Positions 16,429-25,797 of a stretch of DNA of 64,000 bases are shown in pieces. Origin of the DNA: CAVZYN01 sp963779515 (GTDB lineage: Bacteria; Pseudomonadota; Alphaproteobacteria; Rhizobiales; Hyphomicrobiaceae); NCBI GenBank assembly GCA_963779515.1, contig CAVZYN010000011.1, positions 124,001-188,000 of the forward strand, written 5' to 3'. How positions within the stretch are numbered: position 1 is the first letter of the stretch; each line of letters opens with the position of its first letter. The notes under the pieces are model-generated. The model ran no database searches and was not told where the DNA came from. It worked only from the letters and a program-made list of their open reading frames with translations. Made by a program: the position numbers and the translations under genes.

Positions 16429-19137
16429 TCAGTTGCCCGACTGCTGATCGCGCTCGCGCCAGGCATTGCCGGCAACGGTGGGATCGTTCACGGCCTTGTC
16501 AACGGCGATCCCGCGCCAGAGGCCGAGTTCGTAGTCCATCTGGCTGCGATCGTCCGGGGCGAGCTTCTGACCGGCGAGGTCGCGCCGCCGCACAGATTCC
16601 TTGTCGCCGCTGCGGGCGGCCAAGGCGAGCCATTTGTAGGCGGTCTTTTCGTCCTTGGCGACGCCGAGGCCGTTTTCGAACAGTACGCCGAGATTGAACT
16701 GACTGTCCGAGAGACCGCGATTGGCAGCTTCCGTGAACCAGTGCGCGGCGGTCGGATAGTCGGGCGTGGTGCTTTCGCGGTTTGCGCTCAGGACGGCGAG
16801 ATTGTGCATCGCCTTGACGTTGCCGAGTTCGGCAGCGCGCTTGTACCAGATACGGGCGCGGCCAATGTCCGGCTTGGTGCCGAGACCGCGCTCGAACAGT
16901 GTCGCGAGGCGGTATTGCGCCGGCGCGAAACCGCGCGCCGCTGAGCGCTGGTACCAGTCGAGCGCTTGCTCGAAGTCTTGCTTGATGCCTTTGCCTTCGG
17001 CAAGGCGGGCGGCGACCTCGAATTCGGCCGAGGGATCGCCCTTCGCGGCGGCGATGCGCAGCGACAGTGGGCCGACGCTTGCGGGCGGCAGATCCTTGAG
17101 ATGGATGGCGTGGCCGGGACGGCTCGAATCCCCCATCTGTCCAGGGACCTGTGCTGGCGCGACCGCGATTGTTTGCGGCTGCGTGTGCAGTTCGCCCTGC
17201 GGCGTCTGGCGCAGCTGGCGCATGCGCATCAGGTCTTCCGGCGAAATCTGACCAGCGTTGGTCGCGAGCGCGATGCCAGATCCGACCGGAATTTGCTGCG
17301 GCGCGCGCACGACGTTGTCACCGCCGGGCGTGGACAGGGGACCGATCAGGCTGTCTTGCGCGGCGCTCGACTTGCCGGGTGCGGCAGCGGCGGGCGCTCT
17401 GGGGGCGCGCGGCTTGGGCTCATCGTCCGGCATCAGGCCGGGCGGCTCGCTGCTGCTGGCCGATTTGGCGGATGCTGTGGTCTTCTCGGCCGGGGCGCTG
17501 ATCGCGGCCTGCTCTGGCGCGCCTTGACCGTTCATAAAGAAGGTGACGCCGAGGAATCCGCCAACCGCCGCCACCAACGCGGCGACGCCGATGACGACCG
17601 GCGACGCGCGTCCGCTCGACGGCGCGGCCGCGGACTCCGGAGTCTCGGCCGGCTTCAGACTGCTGAGGTCGATCTTCGTGCGCAGCGCGGCGATCGACGC
17701 CGGCGGGGCGGCCGACGAATGCGATTTTAGTTCGATATGCGCCGGCGCGGGCTCGGCGGTAATCGCCTCGCCGCTGATCGCCTTTTGCTTGGCGCGGAAC
17801 GCTTCGGTACGGAAGTCACGGCGCATCTCCATGATGGAGGCGGCGGGCTTGCTGATGGTAGGCGCGGGCGTAGGCCCCTCGTCGGGCGGCATCGGCCGGC
17901 GCGACATGGCGGCCTTGGGCGGTGGCGGGAGATCCAACGGCTCTGTTGCCCAATCGGGCTTGTCAGCCGGGTGTTCGGCGACGGCGTCCGCGACGTGGGG
18001 CGGCTCCTCCGGAAGCTTCGGCTCGACGTGTTGAAATCTTTGCGGCGGCAGCTGCGGCTCGGGCGCGGCGTCGCGCTGTTCGAAATCGGCGGCAGCACTG
18101 CGGAAATGCTGCACATTGGCGGCGGGCGCGACGGCGTCAGCGGCCTTGCGCTCCAGATGGTCGAGGCGATCGATCAGGCCGATGATGGCTTCCTGCAGCG
18201 TCTCGAGTGCGCTGTCGGATTCGGTCTTGCCGGCGTGCGTCTGATCTATGAGACCAGAAACGAGATCCTGCAATTCGTCGAGCCGGCCCGTTTCGGCGAC
18301 CGCGACCGGTGCCGCCGGCTGCATGTCGGCGAGGCGCTGCGAGGCCTGCTCGGCAGCCGTATGCACGATCGCTTCGATATCGAGATCGGCAGGCGCCGCG
18401 CCGCCGCCCTGATCGATCCGGTCGGCGATTTCCGTGAGCAGCGTTTCGATCGCGTCGATCCGCTGGAATTGCGACTGCGCGTCGGCAAGCTGCTGCGTCA
18501 CGTCCTCGAAGCGGCCGTCGAGCATTTGCAGCGCCTCGACATCGGCGCGCGAGGCGACGCCCGCAAGCGCGGTGTCGAGCCGGAATTCGAGGCCGTCGAT
18601 GCGCGTCGCGACGCCGTCGAATTGCGCTTTCGAGACGGTATCGGCGCGCGATGTCTCGACCAGACGCGCGATTTCAGCGAGCTGGCCTTCGATCCACGAG
18701 CGATCGGAGCCCGAGAGACCGGCAGCTTGAACGGGAGCAGCGGCAGCGGCGGCGGTGCTGGCGACGCGCGGGGCAACCAGCGCGAGCGCCGCAACGGAGG
18801 TCGAGGGCCCGGCGGTCTCGCGCGGGGCTTGCTGATACAGCGCCACCAGCGCTTCCGCCGACTGCAGGTCCCACGGATCATCGTCATTGACCGGCAGCCA
18901 GACGTCGGGTGAGCTCGCAGGTAGTGTGAACTTCGGTGCGGGCGCCGGCGCTGGCGGTGTTTGCGCCATGCGGGCCTGGTTGGCGAGCCGCACATGCATG
19001 TCGTGCAGGGCGCGCTCCTGGCGCCGCTCGATGTCGGTGAGGCGCGACAGCACGAGATCGAGGCTCTTCGGAATATCGTCCGCGATGCCGGTCGCACGCT
19101 CTGACGGTGCCGGTCCAATGGCTGACGACAAACCCAT
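16429..19137 (-). CDS. PodJ-like polar localisation protein with Sel1 repeats
   Basis: A 902-residue protein. A long, acidic, coiled-coil and Pro/Ala-rich cytosolic part opens with DDIPKSLDLVLSRLTDIERR. A single membrane span follows at about residues 511-533 (VVIGVAALVAAVGGFLGVTF), and then a periplasmic part with at least four Sel1/TPR-like repeats (about 690-860: AEFEVAARLAEGKG, AQYRLATLFERGLG, AMHNLAVL, SQFNLGVLFENGLG). This is the layout of Caulobacter PodJ, a polar scaffold that organises cell-pole factors. ATG 19137 has GGAAGGGA at 19144-19151; the open frame continues upstream, but that part is not protein-like. The role at the pole is inferred from architecture. Confidence 0.82.
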   Translation of the reverse strand: MGLSSAIGPAPSERATGIADDIPKSLDLVLSRLTDIERRQERALHDMHVRLANQARMAQTPPAPAPAPKFTLPASSPDVWLPVNDDDPWDLQSAEALVALYQQAPRETAGPSTSVAALALVAPRVASTAAAAAAPVQAAGLSGSDRSWIEGQLAEIARLVETSRADTVSKAQFDGVATRIDGLEFRLDTALAGVASRADVEALQMLDGRFEDVTQQLADAQSQFQRIDAIETLLTEIADRIDQGGGAAPADLDIEAIVHTAAEQASQRLADMQPAAPVAVAETGRLDELQDLVSGLIDQTHAGKTESDSALETLQEAIIGLIDRLDHLERKAADAVAPAANVQHFRSAAADFEQRDAAPEPQLPPQRFQHVEPKLPEEPPHVADAVAEHPADKPDWATEPLDLPPPPKAAMSRRPMPPDEGPTPAPTISKPAASIMEMRRDFRTEAFRAKQKAISGEAITAEPAPAHIELKSHSSAAPPASIAALRTKIDLSSLKPAETPESAAAPSSGRASPVVIGVAALVAAVGGFLGVTFFMNGQGAPEQAAISAPAEKTTASAKSASSSEPPGLMPDDEPKPRAPRAPAAAAPGKSSAAQDSLIGPLSTPGGDNVVRAPQQIPVGSGIALATNAGQISPEDLMRMRQLRQTPQGELHTQPQTIAVAPAQVPGQMGDSSRPGHAIHLKDLPPASVGPLSLRIAAAKGDPSAEFEVAARLAEGKGIKQDFEQALDWYQRSAARGFAPAQYRLATLFERGLGTKPDIGRARIWYKRAAELGNVKAMHNLAVLSANRESTTPDYPTAAHWFTEAANRGLSDSQFNLGVLFENGLGVAKDEKTAYKWLALAARSGDKESVRRRDLAGQKLAPDDRSQMDYELGLWRGIAVDKAVNDPTVAGNAWRERDQQSGN

Positions 19138-19506
19138 CGCAAGTCCCTTCCATCCATCGCTGCGTAGCGGCTGGCGGCATCTCGAGTGATCGAGTGGAAG
19201 CAAAAAGCGTCCGTGCTGCTGGCCGTTTGAAATCCCAAAAGTCTGACGCAGCACGAATCGGGAGCCCGTAGGCGGAGGTTGGCCGCCGCCAGTAAACATT
19301 GGGTTAAACTGAGAAATACGCAAAAAATCTCCATCAAATCATGAAGTTAAAATGGAGGACGAGGTGTGAGAAAAGGCGTGGCAGCGCCGCCGCCGCGGTG
19401 ATTCGGCTGGGTCCGCCCTAACCTGGCCCCAATAAAGCCCCATATGCTCATTGCGAACGAGCCGAGGCGCATCGAGGCCAGTGTGCGCGCCGCGATGGAG
19501 GAACCC
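19138..19506. other. Divergent intergenic region
   Basis: 369 bp between the PodJ-like gene and a small secreted-protein gene on the other strand. Bases about 19300-19360 are AT-rich (GGGTTAAACTGAG and a run of A), consistent with promoter sequence. I could not identify a complete operator such as a CtrA box. Confidence 0.35.
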
Positions 19507-20001
19507 ATGCCAAACATTCGATCTGTGACGGCGCTGGCGCTGGCGCTGGCAACCGGACTGGCAGCGGGCGCGATGACGCTGCCCGCCATGGCCACCGGCG
19601 GCGTACCGGGCCGCTACACGCTGACCCCCGCCGATGGCGGTGCCTTTGTCCGCCTCAACTCGCAGACCGGCGAGGTCTCCGTCTGCAAGCGCCAGGACGG
19701 CCAATGGGCCTGCGATGCCGTCGCCGACGACCGGCGCGCGCTGCAGCAGGAAATCGATCGCCTCAACACTGAGAACGCCGATCTGAAGTCGGCGGTGCGG
19801 CGCCTCGAGGATATGGTGGGATTGGGCGAAAGCGATCCTTCGAAGAACAAGCGCGCTGAATCGCAAGTGCCGGTGTTCAAGTTGCCGTCGGAGCAGGACA
19901 TCGATCAGGCCGTCGGCTACGTGCAGCGCATGATTAAGAAGCTGAAGGACAAGCTGCGCGAGTTCGAGGAGGGTGGCGAGCCCAAGAGCCAGAAGCTCTG
20001 A
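19507..20001 (+). CDS. Small secreted protein with C-terminal coiled coil, unknown function
   Basis: From ATG 19507 (GGAGGA directly upstream) it gives 164 residues. A signal peptide (TALALALATGLAAGAMTLPAMA) is followed by a short beta-type domain, RYTLTPADGGAFVRLNSQTG and VSVCKRQDGQWACDAV, whose two cysteines could form a disulfide. A leucine-rich coiled coil comes next (ALQQEIDRLNTENADLKSAV), then a Lys/Glu-rich amphipathic tail. It is likely periplasmic. The beta segment resembles small periplasmic proteins found throughout Rhizobiales, but I cannot name a function. It converges with the dipeptidase gene, 6 bp away. Confidence 0.8.
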   Translation: MPNIRSVTALALALATGLAAGAMTLPAMATGGVPGRYTLTPADGGAFVRLNSQTGEVSVCKRQDGQWACDAVADDRRALQQEIDRLNTENADLKSAVRRLEDMVGLGESDPSKNKRAESQVPVFKLPSEQDIDQAVGYVQRMIKKLKDKLREFEEGGEPKSQKL

Positions 20002-20007
20002 GCCGGC

Positions 20008-21066
20008 TCAGGCCTTCGCCGGCTGCAGCGCCGCCTTGAGGACGCGGGCATAGTTCTCGATGGCGATCTTGCGGATACGCTTTTCCGGCACCTTCGATTT
20101 CTGCCAGTGTTCGACGACGCGGCGCACATCGACATAGGTCGACATCATCGCGTAGGGCCCGAGCCCATTGATGTCAGTGCCAAAAGCGACGTGATCCTCG
20201 CCGATGAGATTGGCCATATCGAGAAGGCGCTGAGCATACTGCTCAGTTGTTTGCCCAACGTCCAGCTTCATCGCCCAAAGCCCGACGACGCCGCCGGCGC
20301 GCGCGATGATTTTCGCATCATCGATCGAGAGCTGCCGCGCGCGCCAGCCGACCATCGTAAATGTCGGCTTGATGCCGCTCGCGGCAACCGATCCGTGCGA
20401 CCACACCACAGGCGCCTTCGAAACCGCCAACGCTGCCTTCACGGCGTCGGGTGTACAATGCGCGAGATCGACCAAGATGCCGAGACGATTGCATTCCGCG
20501 ATGACCTTCTTGCCGAGTTCCGTCAGGCCGTTGTGCTCGGGCTTCTCGGTCTGGAAGTCGCCAAGGGGGTTGCGGATGTAGTGGACGATCTGCAAATGCC
20601 GGACACCGGTATCGTAGGCCACCTGCACATGAGCGGCATCTTCGACGAATGAAGCACCTTCGACGGCGAGCACGATGTGCGGATCGCCTTTGAGCGCCAG
20701 ATCAACGTCTGCTGGACCTTTCACAAGTTTCAGTTTCTGTTCCGCGACATGCGCCTTGATCTGCCCCATCTGAACGTTGAAGCGGCGCATGGTTTGGCCC
20801 GGCTCCGGCACGCCGATCTGTTTGTATCCAGCCTCCGTCGCCTTGATCCATTGACTGTCGCCGACTTGCTTCCAGGCGATCAGCGTTGCCTGGCCGTCGC
20901 TCAACGCCTTGCCGACGGGGCGCAAATGCGGGTCGGTGGGCCCGAAAAACGAATGGAAATGCATGTCGCCGATGTAGATGGGATCGGCGGCGAGGCTGCG
21001 CGTCGCGCCCGCAAATGAAGCAATCGGCAGAGCAACGGCACCCGTCAAGAGATCGCGGCGGCGCAT
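20008..21066 (-). CDS. Exported membrane dipeptidase-like protein (peptidase M19 family)
   Basis: A 352-residue amidohydrolase-fold protein of the renal-dipeptidase (M19) type. The N-terminus MRRRDLLTGAVALPIASFAG is a twin-arginine signal, so it is exported folded, probably with zinc bound. Family positions are visible but diverged: GDMHFHSFFG for the first metal ligands, VEGASF, LVDLAHCTPD, VWSHGSVA and AFGTDINGLGP near the end. Whether it cleaves dipeptides or another amide cannot be decided. It sits upstream of, and on the same strand as, no obvious partner; proline iminopeptidase follows on the same strand about 90 bp before it. Confidence 0.82.
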   Translation of the reverse strand: MRRRDLLTGAVALPIASFAGATRSLAADPIYIGDMHFHSFFGPTDPHLRPVGKALSDGQATLIAWKQVGDSQWIKATEAGYKQIGVPEPGQTMRRFNVQMGQIKAHVAEQKLKLVKGPADVDLALKGDPHIVLAVEGASFVEDAAHVQVAYDTGVRHLQIVHYIRNPLGDFQTEKPEHNGLTELGKKVIAECNRLGILVDLAHCTPDAVKAALAVSKAPVVWSHGSVAASGIKPTFTMVGWRARQLSIDDAKIIARAGGVVGLWAMKLDVGQTTEQYAQRLLDMANLIGEDHVAFGTDINGLGPYAMMSTYVDVRRVVEHWQKSKVPEKRIRKIAIENYARVLKAALQPAKA

Positions 21067-21159
21067 GGGATCACCTCAAAACGGATAATGTTCAGGGCCG
21101 AACCCAGAAGCTAGACAATCCGCGCACTGATGGCAATGCTGGCGATCAAGCGGCGAGAT

Positions 21160-22119
21160 CTACGCGCTGAACCGCCGGGTCGCCGAGACCAATTCGTGGA
21201 TGTTGCCTCGTTCGGTCATGGCATGCCCGGCGTCGGGTACGATCCGCAGGAGGGATTCCGGCCAGGCGTCGTGCAAATCGATGGCGTTCTTGACCGGCGT
21301 CACGACGTCGTAGCGGCCATGCACCAACACCGCCGGCAAATGCCGGATGCGATGCACGTCTTCGAGCAGCTGGTTCTCGTGTTCCAGGAATCCGCCATGC
21401 CTGAAGTAGTGGCACTCGATCCGCGCGAACGCGATCGCATAGGAATCGGTGCTGAAGAGTTTCAGCCGCTCAGGATCTTGCAGCAACGCGATCGTACTGC
21501 CCTCCCAGACCGACCACGCGCGCGCGGCCTGGATCTGCACGACGCGATCGGGATGCGTCAGCCGCTTGTAGTAGGCGCCGATCATATCGCCCCGCTCCGG
21601 CAGCGGAATGATCTTACGGAATTCGGCGAACGCCTCGGGAAACAGCCAGCTGCAGCCGTCCTGATAGAACCATTTCAGTTCTTCGGGGCGCAGCAGGAAG
21701 ATGCCGCGCAGGATGAATTCGGTGACGCGTTCGGGATGCTTCTGCCCATAGGCCAGCGACAGCGTCGAGCCCCACGAGCCGCCGAACAGTTGCCAGCGCG
21801 CAATGTCGAGGTGCTGCCGCAGGCGCTCCATGTCCGCGACCAGATCCCACGTCGTGTTGGCCTCAAGGCTCGCGTTCGGCACCGATCGCCCGCAGCCGCG
21901 CTGATCGAACAGGATAATTCGATAGCGCGACGGATCGTGAAAACGGCGCATCGTCGGATTGGAGGCCCCCCCAGGCCCGCCGTGCACCAGCAGAACCGGT
22001 TTGCCGTCGGGGCGTCCGCACTGCTCGAAGTAGATCTCATGGCCGCCGGGCACACTGAGCCGCCCTTGGTGATAGGGCTCGATCGGAGGGTAGAGGTCTA
22101 GTCGAGCGGACGCCGCCAT
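21160..22119 (-). CDS. pip: Proline iminopeptidase
   Basis: Alpha/beta hydrolase (peptidase S33) that releases N-terminal proline from peptides in the cytosol. The 319-residue length is standard. Motifs in order: YPPIEPY near the N-terminus, LLVHGGPGGASNP (oxyanion loop), LFDQRGCGRS, the nucleophile elbow GGSWGSTLSLAY, the family-specific WSVWEG and E-C-H-Y-F region, then the acid VHGRYDVVTPV and the catalytic His in DAGHAMTE. ATG 22119 begins a good family N-terminus. No leader peptide is present. Confidence 0.96.
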   Translation of the reverse strand: MAASARLDLYPPIEPYHQGRLSVPGGHEIYFEQCGRPDGKPVLLVHGGPGGASNPTMRRFHDPSRYRIILFDQRGCGRSVPNASLEANTTWDLVADMERLRQHLDIARWQLFGGSWGSTLSLAYGQKHPERVTEFILRGIFLLRPEELKWFYQDGCSWLFPEAFAEFRKIIPLPERGDMIGAYYKRLTHPDRVVQIQAARAWSVWEGSTIALLQDPERLKLFSTDSYAIAFARIECHYFRHGGFLEHENQLLEDVHRIRHLPAVLVHGRYDVVTPVKNAIDLHDAWPESLLRIVPDAGHAMTERGNIHELVSATRRFSA

Positions 22120-22230
22120 ACTGTCTTCCTGATCAACGCCGCGCCAGCAACGGCTTCTGTCTCAATCCGTGCATGTAAACGTATAGTGAAAGCAAAGAGA
22201 TCATCAAGCTCCGAGCGCCGCGCGATTCAG

Positions 22231-24048
22231 TCACGTTGTTTTGCGCGATTTCAGGCGCGCGAGCCGCACATGGCGGTCAAACAACGTCTCGCCGCCGGGA
22301 ACGCGAAGGTCGCGCACCATTTCGAGCACATGCCGCCCCGGCGCATGTGTGATCTGGCTCGCCACGATCGCGGCGGCCGCGGCCAGCACGCCGCACAGCG
22401 GACCGGCAATGACGATGCCAATCTCGATCTGCCGCAATTCGCAGATCGCAAGAATGGCTGCGGCGTTGACAAATCCGCAGACGAGCCCCGCGATCGCACC
22501 CCATTTGGTCATGCGCTTCCACCAGATCGCGAGCACGAGTGTCGGGAACAGCGTGGCGCCGGTCAGCGTGAAGGCCCAGTACGCGAGCCGCAGCGGGTCG
22601 CCGGGCAGGCTCGCGACGGCAAAGCCGGTGGCGGCTGCCAGTGCGGCAGCGATCCGGGCGGTCCTGAGATTGGCGGTGACGGTGTCTTGCCCGATCACAT
22701 CTTCCGAGAGGATCGCACCGAGCGTTCCGATACCGCCCGCGACAACGATCAAGGCCGCCGCCAGAATGCCGGCGAGACTGAGATAGACGAGCGAGGCAGG
22801 CAGCGTCCCCGCGATCGCCGTCGCAAACAGCGTCGAATCCCGGAGCACGCTGATGTTGCTGAGGCCGATGACGCGCGCGGGGCCGTCGATCCGGGCGAGG
22901 CCGAGCGCTTGCAGCGTCTGGAACCAGGCCGGCAGGTTGTCGGGCGTCGTGCCGACCACCTGATCGACAATGAGAAACCGCAGAAACACAGCCGACGCCG
23001 AGATCGTCAGCACCGCAAATCCAGCGACGAGCACGGCCCACGCCATCGACTTGCGCGCCGCATAGATGCTGTGCGTGGTTCCGGCGCGGGCGAGCAGAAT
23101 CGGCGAGGCCGCGATGCCCGCCATCACCGTGAACATCGACAGCGCGAAGGTGAGGCCGCTGGTGCTGCCGTACATCTGCAGGAAGCGCCGCTGCAGCGGC
23201 TCGAGGCCGGCGGCCGGCAGGTCGAACACCCACAGATCCGGTTGGATGGCCGGAACACCACGCGCAAGCTCGAGGCGGGCGACCTGACGCAGCACGTTGC
23301 CTTGCGACATCTGCGGCAGCGGCAAGCCAGTAAGGTTCAGCGCAACGAGCGTTGCCGGCACCGCCAGCGCCAGCAACGCGACGATCGCCTTGGCGGTGCT
23401 CGACCACGTCGTGGCGCGCATGCCGCCCGCGATCACGATCAGCGCCATCAGGCCCGAGATCACGGCCAGCATCGTGCGCTGCGATTGTCCGGCGAGCCAG
23501 CCGCTGGCCATCGCCGCGATCTTGATTTCCGCGCCGAGCACCAGCGCCGCCGGAATGAAGGCCAGCGCCGCCGCGAGAATCCGCACCGCATTGCTCTCGA
23601 ACCGCCGGCCAAGGAAGCCAGGGATGGTGTAATCGCCGGACTTGCGCAGGAACGGCACGATCAGCACCGCCATCAGCACGAGTCCCGCGATGACGCCGGT
23701 GGTGAGCGCCAGCGCGTCGATGCCGATGTGCATGAATGTGCCAGCGAAACACGCAAGCCCGATGCCGCCGATGGCGCCGATGCCGAGCACGCAGCCGTTG
23801 ACGATGGCCGTGACGCGCCGCCCGCTGGCGAAGAACTCGGCCGGGTCGGAGGCCGTGGTGCAGGCGGCAAGCGCGAGATAGAGCAGCAGGGGGCCGGCGA
23901 AAATGGTGACGCCGAGACTGCGCGAAGCGGTGCCGAGCTGCTCGAACATCAGCGCCAGCAGAAAGAAGCCGACGATCAGGCTGAGCACGATACCGTAGTA
24001 GATCGGGATGCGCGGATTGGCGACCCTGCTGCTGTGCGTCATGGCCAT
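22231..24048 (-). CDS. Sodium:solute symporter, VC_2705-type large subunit
   Basis: A 605-residue SSF-family permease of the VC_2705 subfamily (TIGR03648), likely taking up acetate or another small carboxylate with Na+. About 13-14 hydrophobic spans are visible, starting IPIYYGIVLSLIVGFFLLAL and including the SSF signature region VISGLMALIVIAGGMRATTW. ATG 24048 leaves a 4-nt gap from the upstream DUF4212 gene, which is the small subunit that always accompanies this subfamily. The longer open frame upstream is not protein-like. The divergent CrbR-like regulator suggests control by the CrbS/CrbR pair. Confidence 0.92.
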   Translation of the reverse strand: MAMTHSSRVANPRIPIYYGIVLSLIVGFFLLALMFEQLGTASRSLGVTIFAGPLLLYLALAACTTASDPAEFFASGRRVTAIVNGCVLGIGAIGGIGLACFAGTFMHIGIDALALTTGVIAGLVLMAVLIVPFLRKSGDYTIPGFLGRRFESNAVRILAAALAFIPAALVLGAEIKIAAMASGWLAGQSQRTMLAVISGLMALIVIAGGMRATTWSSTAKAIVALLALAVPATLVALNLTGLPLPQMSQGNVLRQVARLELARGVPAIQPDLWVFDLPAAGLEPLQRRFLQMYGSTSGLTFALSMFTVMAGIAASPILLARAGTTHSIYAARKSMAWAVLVAGFAVLTISASAVFLRFLIVDQVVGTTPDNLPAWFQTLQALGLARIDGPARVIGLSNISVLRDSTLFATAIAGTLPASLVYLSLAGILAAALIVVAGGIGTLGAILSEDVIGQDTVTANLRTARIAAALAAATGFAVASLPGDPLRLAYWAFTLTGATLFPTLVLAIWWKRMTKWGAIAGLVCGFVNAAAILAICELRQIEIGIVIAGPLCGVLAAAAAIVASQITHAPGRHVLEMVRDLRVPGGETLFDRHVRLARLKSRKTT

Positions 24049-24052
24049 GGCG

Positions 24053-24313
24053 TCAGAGATCCTCGTTGGCGCCGTGCTCGTGATCGATGGCGTCCTGCTG
24101 GCCGACGAACCGGGCGACGAGCCCGAGCGCCAGCAGAATGACCCCGTGACAGGCGAGGAAATACCCGAGCGGGGCGCCGAGGACGCGGCTACCGTTGAGG
24201 CGGTCCACATACAGCGGCAAGGCCGTCAGGATGCCGAGAAATGGCAGCAGGATACGGAACATGTGCCACTTGGTTTCGCGCCAGTATGGCTTGCGCTTCT
24301 TGCGATCGATCAT
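24053..24313 (-). CDS. DUF4212 small subunit of the Na+/solute symporter
   Basis: An 86-residue, two-span membrane protein (DUF4212/TIGR03647), the small partner of VC_2705-type symporters. It begins with the basic stretch MIDRKKRKPYWRETKW, then spans MFRILLPFLGILTALPLYV and YFLACHGVILLALGLVARF, and ends in an acidic tail. ATG 24313 has AAGGGG about 6 bases upstream, which is why I prefer it over the longer frame. It lies 4 nt before the large subunit, so they are co-translated. Confidence 0.92.
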   Translation of the reverse strand: MIDRKKRKPYWRETKWHMFRILLPFLGILTALPLYVDRLNGSRVLGAPLGYFLACHGVILLALGLVARFVGQQDAIDHEHGANEDL

Positions 24314-24613
24314 GAACGGCCCCTTTGCCGTGAGACTACCATGCGGCGGGGCCGCGGCGGAGCGTCGAACGGTCAATCCACCCACTTATGAAGGGGTTTG
24401 TGGTGAGACCGGGGCGGATTTGGGCGCGTGCCCGGGGCTGATTTTCCGCTGGGCGGGTCAGGCTGTCCGCTGATGCCGCCCGCAGCGCCACTTTACTGGA
24501 TTGGCGAAGGGCCCCGAAACACATTAGAGATAGGGTTGGTTCGTCTCGAGGCCGGCTGGCAAAGCCCCTTCCGAGCCCGTTCCAAGGCAAGCGTTTCAAA
24601 AGGCTCTGAGCTT
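24314..24613. promoter_or_regulatory. Divergent control region between the symporter operon and the CrbR-like regulator
   Basis: 300 bp with no supported gene, between two divergent transcription units that are likely functionally linked. A CrbR binding site would be expected here if the regulator controls the symporter. I could not identify a defined operator by eye. Confidence 0.4.
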
Positions 24614-25270
24614 ATGGCCGCGCCGCGGTTCATCATTGTCGACGATCACCCGCTGTTCCGCGGTGCGCTGCGGCAGGCGCTGGGCGTGGCCTTCGCGGAT
24701 GCGACGATCCTGGAGGCGGGCTCCCTCGACGAATTGACCGCGCATATCGAGGCCCCCGACGACATCGACCTCGTGCTGCTCGACCTCTCGATGCCGGGCG
24801 TCAACGGCCTCTCGGGTCTGCTTTATCTGCGCGCGCAGCACCCCGAACTGCCGGTCGTCATCGTCTCCGCCATCGATGATCCGCAGACCATCCGCCGCTG
24901 CTTGAACTTCGGCGCCTCGGGTTTCGTGCCGAAATCGCAACCGGTCGAGAAGATCCGCGAGGCGATCCGCAGCGTCATGGCAGGCCAGGTCTGGACCCCG
25001 CCCGAACTCGACCTCGCCTCGACACCAGCGGAAGACGAGAGCGCGCAACTGGCGATCCGCCTCTCGACGCTGACGCCGCAGCAGGTGCGCGTCCTGATGA
25101 TGCTCGGCGAAGGCCTGTTGAACAAGCAGATCGCCTTCAAGCTCAACGTCTCCGAGGCGACCATCAAGGCGCACGTCTCCGCGATCCTGCAGAAGCTGCG
25201 CGTCGACAGCCGCACGCAAGCCGTGATCGCGATCAACAAGATCCGCTCGCTGGAGCCGCCGCAATCGTAG
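24614..25270 (+). CDS. LuxR/NarL-type response regulator, CrbR-like
   Basis: A 218-residue two-domain regulator. The receiver (residues 5-120) has the acidic pair D10-D11 in IVDDHPLFRGAL, the phosphoacceptor D57 in LLDLSMPG, and K in FVPKSQ. The C-terminal GerE/LuxR helix-turn-helix (about 152-210) reads LTPQQVRVLMMLGEGLLNK and then SEATIKAHVSAILQKL. ATG 24614 opens the receiver domain, and the upstream frame is not protein-like. It is divergent from the DUF4212/SSF symporter, and the CrbS-like hybrid kinase at 10661 is a plausible partner, as in the CrbS-CrbR acetate switch. The partnership is inference. Confidence 0.92.
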   Translation: MAAPRFIIVDDHPLFRGALRQALGVAFADATILEAGSLDELTAHIEAPDDIDLVLLDLSMPGVNGLSGLLYLRAQHPELPVVIVSAIDDPQTIRRCLNFGASGFVPKSQPVEKIREAIRSVMAGQVWTPPELDLASTPAEDESAQLAIRLSTLTPQQVRVLMMLGEGLLNKQIAFKLNVSEATIKAHVSAILQKLRVDSRTQAVIAINKIRSLEPPQS

Positions 25271-25309
25271 CGCGGCGCGGGCGGTTCACTCTCGCCCTCA
25301 CCACATCCA

Positions 25310-25446
25310 CAGCCGTCATCCGAGGCCTTGTGCCTCGGATCTAGGACCACCGTTGGTGCGATAGACAATGATCGTGTGGCGCGCGCATGCCCGATCGCAA
25401 CAGCACGGGGTATGGATCATGGGCACAAGGCCCATGATGACGGCTG
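25310..25446 (+). repeat. 137-bp composite palindromic element, copy 1
   Basis: Begins CAGCCGTCATCCGAGG and ends GATGACGGCTG, so its ends are inverted repeats. Inside, ATCCGAGGC-CTTGT-GCCTCGGAT and ATCATGGGC-ACAAG-GCCCATGAT form two separate hairpins. It is the same length as copy 2 at 25501 and is highly similar to it; the sequence CACCACATCCA also precedes both. Upstream of an MFS gene. Confidence 0.85.
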
Positions 25447-25500
25447 CGGGTGGGGCGGCGCGCGCGTTTCACCCTCACCCCTCACCCTTCACCACATCCA

Positions 25501-25637
25501 CAGCCGTCATCCGAGGCCTTGTGCCTCGGATCCAGGAGCACCGGTTGTGCGGTTGACAATGATTGTGCGTCGCGCGCGGGCCCGATCGCAACAGCACGGG
25601 GTATGGATCATGGGCACGAGGCCCATGATGACGGCTG
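25501..25637 (+). repeat. 137-bp composite palindromic element, copy 2
   Basis: Direct repeat of 25310-25446, separated from it by 54 bp, with the same end inverted repeats and the same two internal hairpins (loop changed to ACGAG in the second). Several substitutions separate the copies, so the duplication is not brand new. Confidence 0.85.
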
Positions 25638-25797
25638 CGGGTGGCGTGGTTGCGCTTGCGTCGTACTGCGCAGCTCACTACCCGGACCGCCCTATGGCAA
25701 CGGCGCGCGGTGCTGCATGCGGGCGCTGCAAAATGCGCCGTTGCGCGCGTGCGCGGCTTCGGGTGACGGTAACCCATATCCGGAGCCATTCGCGTCC

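Noticed and set aside
22186..24141. 651-codon plus-strand frame over the symporter
   Set aside because: Antisense to the SSF/DUF4212 pair; composition is Arg/Glu/His-rich and typical of a shadow.
25310..25637. Possible CRISPR array
   Set aside because: Only two units, each 137 bp with internal palindromes, and no short evenly spaced repeats or cas genes.
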